NCBI GenBank assembly: GCA_019614645.1
Contig: JABWDB010000009.1
Coordinates: 1,054,001 to 1,118,000 of the forward strand
DNA: 64,000 nucleotides
From: Stratiolaelaps scimitus
Lineage: Eukaryota; Arthropoda; Arachnida; Mesostigmata; Laelapidae
Direction of reading: 5' to 3'
Under the pieces are notes generated by a model, which ran no database searches, had not been told where the DNA came from, and saw nothing but the letters and a program-made list of their open reading frames with translations. Below are positions 12,077 to 22,900 of this stretch, in pieces (position 1 is the stretch's first letter; every line of letters begins with the position of its first letter). The position numbers were made by a program, and so were the translations under genes.

Positions 12077-14173
12077 CATATATACGTACTATATGTTCTC
12101 CAACAGAAAATATAGCACGTAACACACACCAAGTTAAATTCTATTTTAAAACGTATTATGAACGTACACACACAAACTCTCAGCTAGAAGGAAACAACAA
12201 AATGATAAGATCAATCACCCATCAAGTTAATATCGGCCTTAGTAACATAGAGGGTATCTCTCATGTCCCGACCCGTTCACACTTTTCAGTTTATATATTA
12301 CGTTGTTGTGAAGCCTCGTGTCCATGCAAGATTTACCTTTAACCTCTATAAAAAAGTTATATATATTAGATAAGATATCATATAAGACATTGATATAACA
12401 TATTCAATCATTGATGGACCTCCATCGAAACGATTCTTCGTCACACCGATGCCACCGACGATACTGGTGTCAAACACAAGAAACCACATCAGTGAATAAT
12501 TCGTAGAGTCTCCACAAGCTCTTCGCACTGCTGGCCAGCTCAGTCGATCACCCAGTGTGCGATCTACTGGTAGCGATTCGGTACGGTTCGAACTCGGCAC
12601 ATATCGACGAAGGGGAGCTTCCCCGGTGTTCGGCTCGATTTCGTGCTCTATGCGCCACATCTTCGCGTGCGGACGTCAGCAGACGTGATGGTGCGTCTTG
12701 GCGTCTGCATTGCTTCCTTTAGCATTTATACAGGAAGAGCGTGACCCGTTAGAGAAAGGCTGCTAGGCTCGCGAATGCCCTCTGGTGACGCGCCAAGGTG
12801 CCGCCCCGATTTCGGCAATAGAACAACTACGAGGACAGTTGTTGCTGTTGTTGATGTGACAGCAGCAGCCGCAGCAGCAACAGGATGATATTATAATATG
12901 ATAGTGGAGGGTTATTTATGTCAGCTGATCACTACGTCGATCCCGCAGCCAACTGAACGGGGCAATGGAAGCGGCAATGGCCTTGGCTCGCTCGATTGGA
13001 TGTCTGTTGTCGTCCGCGTATGCAACAGTGGCAACAGCGAATAGACGAGTAAGGGTCTGCTTGCCCAGCTCAAGCACTGGGATGGGAATGCAACAGCATC
13101 ACCATCCCAACAGGCCGAAAGCAAAGACCTTCTACAATAGTACACATACACTCATTGCGTATACATGTATATGTATATATATATATATTATATAAAGTGA
13201 ATCCACCGAAATTTAGCCCGTCTCGATGGAGAGGCAGGTGCTGTCATGCTTGCGGTTTCGACGCGATCTTGCCACGCAAACAAACTTTTGCCGGCGCGGG
13301 ATACCACTACTGTTTCCTGCTAGTCGCCGAGACATATCGGCCGCAGATGGCGTCAGGTACGAATTGACAAGCTTACCCAGCTGACGCAGGCTCGTTGCTG
13401 TTGTTTGCCAAGACTGAGGCGACTGGCAGCACCCATGGGAAACGTGAATGTGTATAGTTAAACATATGGTTAAGCCTGTGACAATTCGATACCGGCTGCA
13501 TTAGTATTCCACAAACAAATGATGAACTATACGAAAATTGCCATTTGTTAATGATTATAACACTATCCTTTAATTAGCAAACGTAGAACCAAATAGAGAT
13601 ATATTCCTAGCAAGGTTATACCCAGAAAATTTTACTTCTTTTAAAGAAATCAAACAGTCTTCATGTTGATGAACGTAAGGAGTATTTTTCTAGAACAGAG
13701 TCCTACTTGTGTGTTTGCAATAACGTTGTCAAAAGAAGATTTGTGAGATATTATTTTACAAATTACCTAAAAGAAGATTAGAAGAGTCCCCTAGTCATAC
13801 TAGTTAACAAAGTCATCTCCATAGTTCCCTTTTACCTATGAATCTCATAGTAGCTTCTCGTAGTACTCATATACGATACTAACCAGAAGAAGCTTCTAGC
13901 CATTCGAAAGAGTTCGTTCAAATCGAAGCCCCATTCGGCAACGAACTCATCGGATACTGTTGTCGCTGCTCCGCTATTTAGCGATGTTTCACCGGCACTG
14001 GTGACGGTTTCGGAGGCGCCGTTTCCACTTGCAGAGGCTACCGTCGTTGGATTGTCTCGCGGGGGTGCGTCGGATGCCGGGGGAGCTGGACCCCCAACGA
14101 TCCCCATCGTAGTCGGTTTACTGTGCACCGCCGGCGCGCTCTCAGCGTTACCCGTTAACGGGGCGTTTGCCAT
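6893..14173 (-). CDS. ACBD3: ACBD3 / GCP60, Golgi-resident acyl-CoA-binding GOLD protein
   Basis: Seven coding exons on the minus strand: 14173-13884, 11891-11756, 11239-11102, 10941-10696, 10344-9603, 7397-7264 and 7078-6893. All introns are GT-AG and all phases agree; the sum is 1872 bases, or 623 residues plus stop. Residues about 80-190 form the acyl-CoA-binding domain ([42 protein letters not shown]). A Gln-rich segment follows at about 235-270 ([18 protein letters not shown]). The GOLD domain fills about 470-623 ([26 protein letters not shown], ending [12 protein letters not shown] and YYRVYYTR). The start was set at the first ATG next to the conserved region; the frame stays open upstream, so a longer N-terminus is possible. 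In animals this family sits on the Golgi, binds giantin through GOLD and recruits PI4KB through the Gln-rich part. The charged Glu/Arg-rich segment of vertebrate ACBD3 is absent. Identity is nearly certain; the exact N-terminus is not. Confidence 0.95.
7398..9602 (-). other. ACBD3 intron 6 with a SINE-B insertion
   Basis: This is the longest ACBD3 intron (2205 bases). It splits the GOLD domain between DYG-type residues: the codon for Gly in YDIG|FGL is divided after its first base. It contains a plus-strand SINE-B copy (about 8640-8780) and a GCTGCT/GATGAT/ATTATT mixture near 9190-9450. A plus-strand open frame at 7891-8331 shows no domain and is probably chance. Confidence 0.85.
8640..8780 (+). 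mobile_element. SINE-B copy, tRNA-derived
   Basis: It contains a pol III B-box-like GGTTCGAGTCC at 8686-8696, preceded by the tRNA-like arm text AGAAGCCAGAGGGCGCA. The body has TGATGACATATAAGAGAGCTTAAGC-type text and a tail of AATAAACC units grading into repeated CCTTTG. The same order occurs at 21,535-21,785 (minus), 44,576-44,705 and, more diverged, near 38,565-38,665. That shared order is the evidence for a dispersed family. Confidence 0.75.
9603..10344 (-). CDS. ACBD3: ACBD3 exon 5: His/Gln-rich linker and start of GOLD domain
   Basis: Acceptor CAG|TACATG at 10344, donor ATTG|GTGAG at 9603. The 742-base exon begins with the end of the Gln-rich segment ([16 protein letters not shown]). 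It then runs through a Ser/Pro/Thr-rich linker, a His-rich tract ([20 protein letters not shown]), an acidic patch ([12 protein letters not shown]) and the first half of the GOLD domain. The long linker is much larger than the corresponding part of human ACBD3. Confidence 0.92.
11892..13883 (-). other. ACBD3 intron 1
   Basis: A 1992-base intron between donor CTG|GTTAGT (13884/13883) and acceptor CAG|C (11891). It holds a CA-then-TA compound microsatellite (12028-12072) and triplet-rich text near 12840-12880. A GC-richer minus-strand patch (12420-12660) looks somewhat coding but lacks recognisable domains. The gene is already in phase without it. Confidence 0.8.
12028..12072. repeat. Compound (CA)n(TA)n microsatellite
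   Basis: A CA run to about 12045 passes directly into a TA run ending near 12072. Seen directly, within ACBD3 intron 1. Confidence 0.9.
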
Positions 14174-15540
14174 CGCCTTGTACTCACACGCCTGATGTGT
14201 AGCAATGTATAGCGACACGCACACACACACAACACACGATACAGCTGATGACAGCCTACGATGAGAGCAGCATCGAACTGCAACCACCCTGCTGGGATCT
14301 CGAGCCGGAAAAGGTTTTTCTTCGTTCCCTTCCCGCGAGAGGAAAACGTCTTGGGTGTGCGGAGACAACTACCCTGCAACCAGTTACGTACACCTCAGTG
14401 TATCAGAGACCTGCCACACCGGGCAGCCCGTTCCGATGGCCGGAACAGCTACCACGACTACACTCGCTGACGGTCGCACACCACCGGAGTACGTCAACAC
14501 AAAATTCTCCACAGGCAACAATTGCCAACGCGGCGGAGGCAAACGGGCATCGGCCGTCAGATGGGCAGTTTCTACGAGCAACCTATAATGCCTGTATGAC
14601 CGTTGGTGGCCACGGTCTGTCTTTGCGCGACGAGGCGACACGAATGCAGCCAGTCAGCGACAAAATGATCAGCGAACAAACAAACGAACAAAACAAGTAA
14701 CAAACAAAAACAAATCACACTCTACCACCAGCCATCGACGGTGGCGAATGCACGAACAACACTGCCAAGCGTTCGTTCCACCGTGGTGAGGCGCCAGAGT
14801 CAAGAACACAGGGTGCCTCCTCGCCGTGTCCTGTCTCTGGGATACAGTGTGCCGTATATACGGGCGGGGGTGGAGATGGGAACTGGGCTTGTTCGTGTCT
14901 TTTCTCCGACGTTCGCAGGGTCTCTCGGAAGATGTGTTGTCGATGGTAGCGCTGCTCGATGGTGCGAATGAATGTCAGTCGACGCAGCGCAGCCCAGCTC
15001 AGCTGTCGAGGTCGACAGCCGGAACCAATGAGCGGCAACGAGTGGCACAGTGGGCTGCTGAGAATGGCCTGCGAGCGACTGACTGCCTGCCTGCCTGTGT
15101 TATTCTCGGACAGGCAGAACGACGAGCGCGGACGGAGCCGGAGCAGACGACACGGCGCAGCAGTCGGTCCGTCGGCGAAACAGCCGTCGTGGCGCGCTAC
15201 GCGGCCAGTCGCGAATGGCAGAGGAGAGAGAGAGGGACGTATGTATGCAGGCTGCTTCGTGGTGGGAGGCGCGGCGGCTAGCTCTCGGCTAAGAGTCGGC
15301 TAAGCGACGACTAGGATGAGGAGATGACCAGAGACGGGGAATTAGAGAAAATTTGAACGGATATACTGGCGGCAACGACACGTGCTGAAAATGCTGAGAA
15401 TCGCCGCGCCAAGCAATTTCGGTTTAGCCTAGCTTCGTTGTATTTTTTGTTTTCGCTTGTCTTTTATTCGCGGGGACATTGCGCCTCCTCACGACGGCTC
15501 GAACGTCGGAGGCTCCGGCATCGTTTTATAGTGAGAGATG
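14174..15540. promoter_or_regulatory. GC- and CpG-rich region upstream of ACBD3, probable promoter
   Basis: The sequence immediately upstream of the ACBD3 start is clearly richer in G, C and CpG than its surroundings, especially 14,900-15,300. Overlapping open frames occur on both strands, as expected from GC-rich non-coding DNA. I see no TATA box at a convincing spacing. It could also serve the plus-strand gene that begins somewhere before 16,517, as a shared bidirectional promoter, but that is inference. Confidence 0.4.
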
Positions 15541-16516
15541 TATCTGCGAGACCCAGTGCTCGGAGGTGATCACTCGGTAGAGGCCGAGACGAATTAGAAG
15601 GGTGACAAGTTTATTTGCTAGCTTGTGTGTGCATGTGCGTATTTGTATCTGCATATCAGCTTCTCGCTTGACGGGGGTCGACAGATATATGGGAACAGTT
15701 TGGGAAGTGGCTCAACCCTATGGGCCTAGACTAATCAAAGTTTGCTGGTCTCAGACGTTGCTGCCATTTTGCTCCTCTTTCTTTGTCTGCTAATGGGAGG
15801 ATATTGGGAAGAGAAAGTAATCTCTATTGAAAATCTTGATGGGCGCTGATTGTTTCCTATGCAAAATGCTTTGTCGTATAGGATACAGTGAAGAAAACGG
15901 AGAACTGTATACGTCTTTTTATTGCTACTCAATGTCAATGAAATTGAGACGTTTGCTTGGAAAATTAAGTATATTTAAGTGAGACTATGCGTCAGAAATG
16001 TCCAGTGTTAAGAAGTCGACATATTTCTAGATACCTACTTTTATAGCTCGAAACGCAGTGGTACAGTATATAAGTTACGGGCAGGTGCTACGGATGTATG
16101 TCGCCGTATTTGTACCGTATGTTGCTCCGTTCACGGTGACATTGTGACGTACTGATTTGCATATGCAGTATAAAACTTCCAGCATTCTCAGCACTTCCGA
16201 TGTCAACGTACCGCGCAGTTACGTTTAATCAGCGTGAATATAATTACGCCTTCTGATATCCATTGCTATATTGGTTATACATGTATCCTGTCATTGTAGA
16301 AGGTGACCATTGGAGAGACTCTCTATTTCCGATTTTTACTTAGTCACTTTATAGAGAATAATGCGGAAACGTGTTTCGGGGGTACTATGAACATGACTTC
16401 TACATTTACAACTCGTCGTTAGTTTTCAATTTTAATTATTCTCATTTATAAAAGCAAGTCCACAACAGTTCTCGTTTTGACAATGCTTGACATTTGAATG
16501 CATTGCGTATCTGTAG

Positions 16517-18286
16517 ATGCTGAAGAGTTCGGGGCACAGTCCCCAAGCGAAAACCCCTCGGACAATTCGATTCCGGACACGGCCATTGTCACTAGCCCGT
16601 CGACTGAGCGATTGATCGACGACGACCTATCCACCACTCCCACGACAACAGTCACTGATGGTAAAATTCATTCGGAGCAAGCTATTCTACCGGTCAAAAG
16701 TGACCATGGAAGCGAAATCCAGATATCCTTTCCATTGTTTAACACAGTGACATTTCGCACGTTGCCGTTAACAGATATGTTCCTGCACGATGACAAATCG
16801 ACGCTGGCTAGATCATTTTCACCGGACCTATGTAGAATCGGTGCAATAATGTGCAATAATCTCTTGCTACAGTTACCGAATAGCTTTTGTTCGCTGTGAT
16901 AGCTACGTTTGTATGGAAGTACGCACGGCGTCCAGTGCAAAGGCCCATATATGGACTAATCCTCAGCGAAAACTAACGAATAACAATAATGCCACTAATA
17001 ACAATTTCGGAATGTACATAGAATTTGTTCAAGGTTGAGAATGTTAGATAACAACTAACCACGTAACTTCGCATGCGGCTGATCCGTGGCGGCCTTCAAA
17101 ATGACGATGGCGCTAACCAAACATCAACCGTACCAGCTTCAACGAGCGACAGCGCAACGGTTACAATTGTTTCTTCTACAAGCGCCACTACGGATGGTTC
17201 AGCGTTCCCGGGTAGTGAAGCGCCAACTACAATGGTAGCCGGGACGGCTCCATCCGCGGTCGTCTACACTGTGAATCCTTCATCTCTAGCCACGACGTTG
17301 TTTGTGACGTCCCCCGAGCCAACCACGGCGTCTGGCGTCACTTCACCTCGAGTTCCTCCTTCTGAGGGACCGCGCATTTCTCCTTCACGGGCACCGCCTT
17401 CAATCACAGCGGCGCAATCGAGCACAACTCTGATCGTCAACTATGAGCGAGAAGGCACAACGGCGTCTTCGTCCACGTCTGCGACCCCGCCCCAAAATAA
17501 CTGGAGAGACATACCAGGCGGTTCTCCGGCGGTGACCCCCTACGTACCAAGGTTCAACACGCCGGCTAACCCTCCGCCCCCTGGTAAGACGCGGCCGGAT
17601 CTCACTAGTCGCGATCAGGCAAATAGCTTTACACATAGATGAAGAAGCCGATGTACATCATACATTGGAAACTATTCCTATGATGGTGGTGGTGCTTGTG
17701 ATTGAAGAGTAAAACTCTATAATGTTCGTTCATACAGGCTCATCCAAAGGACGACATTGAGGTACTTGTATTGTTCTCTCGGCGAAGGGCAGAGAAAGAG
17801 AGACATAGGAGCGTTAGCCTAAATACTTAAGGCGCCGAATCACTCATTGATCTCAGTCAAATCTGTCTGGTTAGAGCGACGAGGCGCCTTTGCATGGATT
17901 ATGGTGCATGTGACAAATAACAACTCTTTTACCCGGATGACATAAAATACTATTTGCTATTTTTAATCGTTTTTACCCGCTCACTAACATAATGCTTTGT
18001 CAGTAACTGCGACCACATTAACAAAAACAAATAGAGAAGCAATAGCAGGTGCTCAACAAGATCGGCCAGTCGGAACCATCTCAAAACCCTGCACAGCACT
18101 CGCGACCGCGGTAAACCCCAGTTTGTTAAGCATTACCGAAGTCCGCGTCTCCTTCAACTGAATCAGAATCGTGTTAGACCCTGGAAGGGCCCTGGTGTCT
18201 GCTCAATATCTCATTTGACCTGTCGTCCATTTTGAGTTCACATATAGGCGTCAAGACGTTACCGCTGAGCGCTAATCACAGCTCAC

Positions 18287-18366
<80 letters not shown>

Positions 18367-19606
18367 CAAAATTACGCTTGCTGTTGCAGACTAGCTGCAG
18401 CACATGATTCAGTATTTAGGTGAAGTCACTCGAAGTTTACGCCAATCATTAAGCGTTTGACGGTATCGAATATTCGTCGAAGCGAGTTCATCGATCTGAC
18501 CCCCCCTTCGTAAACAGAAGAACGTGTTCGATATACTGATGAAGTAATCAACGTTCTGTTTGTTACGTAGCCTCGACACCTGTGTGCAAATTTGGAAAAA
18601 CGCCAGCGTGGCAATTCGTCAAGTGCAAAGCCAAGGCTTTTGCGCGCAAGGCCAAGCAGGTGCATGGTGATGCCGCAAAATGGATCAAGGAGAAGTCCGA
18701 GTGCCTTGCAAAAATCTCCAGAGGGGCTGGTCATGTGAGTAGTTGTTTAACATACAAAGGTATATAAAGGCGTGTATACAAAGGCGCGCCATGTAAATTA
18801 GCAACTGAACAGAACGATACGGTCTTTCCCGACTGTTATAGAAATAATGCCCTTCTCTACCATTATCTAGAAGGGTTATCTTGTTCATCGTAAGTATTTA
18901 GGGCCATAGCCGTGAATATTCCCTGGTCGTCTACGAGACGGGCAAATCTGACGTACCTTCCCTTGAATTTCAGGCAATTGAGCAAACTCGTCAGTGCCTC
19001 ATGAAGATCAACATCAGGTCAAGGGACATAGACGACCAGGTACTTCTCACTAGGTGTATACGTTCACCTTTGCGTATTCGCTTCCTCGCCGATAGGTCCT
19101 CATAGTAATACCTAAAAGGTTAAGAGCTGACGCCTGTCAGATAGGGAAGCAGCTGAGGGTCAGCTCGAAAAACATTTAGGTGTATACGCTCGCCAGCTCT
19201 ATCAGACATGAGAGATATTCCTTCCGCAAGTGCTTGCATTGTCACTTATGGTAGATTAGTCGCGTCGTTTGCCATTCTACAAATGTTCCAATAACATTCG
19301 CAGCTATAAAAACTATGAGATAGGCAGTATTTCGAGTTCTCAGGGCGCCTTTCTGCTGGTCGGACATTAAAGCGTTTTTGCCAAAATTTCCCCAGTAGCG
19401 CCGACAAGACTGTGGACCAGCCACAGTTCGACGTTATACGTGCGCTTGACAACTGCGACGTCGTAGGCATCCGAAAGTGAATATGCATCGGGGTTCGAAA
19501 AAAACATTGACGGGGCGGCGGAACGTTAAGATCGGAGAACGAATTCAATGAACGAGCTTTAAACTAAACTGCTGATAAATATGTTAATTGAACATTGAGT
19601 ACATTC

Positions 19607-19683
<77 letters not shown>

Positions 19684-19932
19684 CCCTGGATGGTCTAGTG
19701 GTGGGCATCTTAGACTACTAGACCGGAGGGACACGTGTGTGTTGGGTTCAAATCCTGTCAGACGCGGAGAATCTTTGGAGTTATTTATCATCTTTCTTTA
19801 TCTGAGGATTCTTGTCAGGTACGAGTTAGGCAGAGGATAAGCAAAGGTGGCCCCGACAGGTCCTCATAGTAATAGGTTAAGAGCTGAGGCCTGTCAGATA
19901 GGGGAACAGCTGAGGGTCGGCTCGAAAAACAG

Positions 19933-19973
<41 letters not shown>

Positions 19974-22900
19974 TATCATTGTATACGATTATTATTTATA
20001 GTTTATATTCTATACTCTAAAGAGAGCACTTCAACTTAGAGGCCCATAGCTGAATGAGAATACTCGAATTGACCCCACTAACATGATTACGTTTTACAAT
20101 TTGTGAAAACATTTTACAGCTGAAAACCTGCTTCACTGGCGGAGATAATCGAGTGAGTTCAGCAACAGCAGCAGACAGTTCAACATTGGGTCGAAATATG
20201 AAAGCCAGGGCTCAATAAGGAGGTTGCGTTCTTCTCAGCCGTGACCTGTTCTCGAGAGGAAAAAATTGCCCGATATTTGTTGTTGGACAATAATCCGCTC
20301 TCCCGTAGATGAAAAATGAATTAGTTACGGAATAGTTCTTCCTGGCATTTCTATCAAATATAGCTTTCGGCTGCAATATTACCACAGAAAATATCATATG
20401 GGTCTGGGAATATCTGTCCTTGGCACGAGAGAACCCAGAACTGCTATAACCAGGCTATGATTATCCTATAGTCTTGATTGTCTTTTTTTTCGCCTTTGTT
20501 GTGTCTGTGTTGCTTCTGACACGGGACCACCTCTTAAAAACGCGCATCTACATAAGCATATGTACAAACATACTACCAACCAAAGTTCAACATATACTTT
20601 CGATACATTTTAGCGAGAACAGGCCCGCACACTCTCCTATCAATTGTACAGTATCTTAGCTGGAAGGGAATAATGGCAGCAGAATATTAAGATTTGTCAT
20701 TCGTGCGTCATCAGACGGAGCGTAAATACGTATGTCTAACGACTCGATTTTCGCAAAATTTCGTTACAGCCGGAGAATCGTGAATGGAATGAGGGTGTGG
20801 TAAGTTTGTTTTTTGCATTCCCCTTTGTGTCGCTTTTATCAAATTGAAAGCTCATACATCCACGTGAATACGATGTGATTATCAAATATTTTTCCGTATT
20901 TGTTTTGCTATGTACTGCTGCTAACCTTCGTCTAAACATTCGCGGAAGTCATGAAGCTGATTGCAACAGCTGTGGTTTGTCAGTCGCCGCTGTCTCCTAA
21001 GCATCATGGCTTAGACCCTGATCCGCCTATTTCCTATGTCATGCTTCGGCAGGGACGGGCTGCGTAGGCAGTGCAAATGTTTCTTTTTCTCACTTATCTT
21101 GTCATTGACGACATATCTGCCTGACTGATGCCTTTCATTTATTTTTGAATATGCACCCCATGAGAGCTAGTTGTAGAGAGGAAATTCAAGATATTTTCGA
21201 GGAGAAAGCGGTACCTTTCCGTAAGATCCCAATAGCGCTTGATGATTTTATCCAGACAATGACTGGTCCTTTGAGATAACCTTCAGTGGCTGACTTTCTC
21301 CTTTGATGTTTGTTTCTAAATACATGCTACTATTTAAAGGTTCACCCATAGATAAACAAAAAGAAAAAACAAACATTCCAGTACCGAAACCGTCAAACGT
21401 TGCCCCAGTGCCTCCATTATGTAACTTTCGTCGTGTGTAACTTGAGTTGTGTAACTTCTCCAATATCGTGTAGATATTTGGATGGATTGACAATCATGAT
21501 ACGCTCCGTTACACCTTTTACGCTCTACGTATAGGTAAAGATAAAGGTTCATTGGTGTATTAAAGGAGCTGCAATTTTCAAATGCTTAAGCTCCGTTATG
21601 TGTCATCACGCAGCGGGGCTCGAACCTGCGCCCTCTGGCTTCCGATACCCAGAGACTTAGCCTACCTCAGCCTTAGTAATACCTAAAAGGTTAAGAGATG
21701 AGGCCTGTCAGATAGGGGAACAGCTGAGGGTCAGCTCGAAAAACTGTGAACCCAGAGACTTAGCCGTCGAAGCCACCGAGCTGACGAAGTTTCTTTTGGT
21801 TTTTTGCTTTCCGCGTTTACAGCACCTAGAAATGGGAAATTTGACAGCTGCAATCATGATATTCAATGCATTTTGTATGTGCACCTCCGCTAAGGGGACT
21901 TTGCGACATTTTTGCAAAACGTTCTTGTGCATTACCCAAATCAAGGGTTTGGGGCTGACACGCAAGTTTCCTCACACAGATATATAAGGCAGCTCAGGCG
22001 ATATAATCGCTCCTGCATTTTCAACCTTTCATATTGTAAAAAAAAACAAGCATTTATCTAAGGTTCACTTCAGTTGACCCTACCAATCTTGAGATTGGTA
22101 TAAGCCGAATCTTCTGCAGGTGATATTCGACTGCCCGGTGCGCGTTGTAGATTAAAATATGATTTGCGATTTTTAGGTCGAGCCTCCTCAAAGGAAAATC
22201 CCATTGATTATACCCGCTTCACGCTCACTATATGCACGAGGTTCCTATTTACTGCCTTTGCATTGTGCCTTTTACCGTTATTGTTATCACTTTTTTTTGT
22301 TGCATCTTGCTGTGTGGCGCGTTCATATTTCGTTCGTTCAACCCGATTCCAACGCAGGTATGCTTCACCGGATTGAGCCCAAAAATTGCCGGTAGGTCTC
22401 CGACAGAATCCGATGAAAGCACAAGCACTACTGCAGGCACAGCGCGCAAGAAGCTTCCTGATGATTTCCCGTAAACTTCTCGTAGTGGTAGGAGCCATGA
22501 AAGTTCACCAAGGTGATGGGTACTACCAGTATACGGATGCTTGCTAATTTGGCTCTATTCACATAGTATATAGTACACATCGTATCGGCTATTCGCATTT
22601 CGACATGCATCCTTAATCTATTCAGTTAATTTCTTTCTTGTCCTGACGATTCTGTTATTACTAGATAATAATCATTAAAGCAGCACTGCTGACACATAAT
22701 CAGTCACAATCAATAACACTTCGTCTGCAATTTTATTGTGAAATAGTTAGTCACGCACGCTTCATATGTAGAACTTCGGCCAGGTTCTGCTAACGTAATG
22801 AATTTTTGTTTCAACTATTAGCCAGCTAGTTGTTTTTGTTCAATCGTATCCTGAATTTTCAGTCACCCTGTCGAAACCAGGCTGGTGGGGAAAAAACACG

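Noticed and set aside
14248..15303. Plus-strand frames of 114-151 codons in the GC-rich region upstream of ACBD3
   Set aside because: Several frames on both strands are open at once, which reflects GC richness. Composition is Arg-heavy and lacks any recognisable domain.
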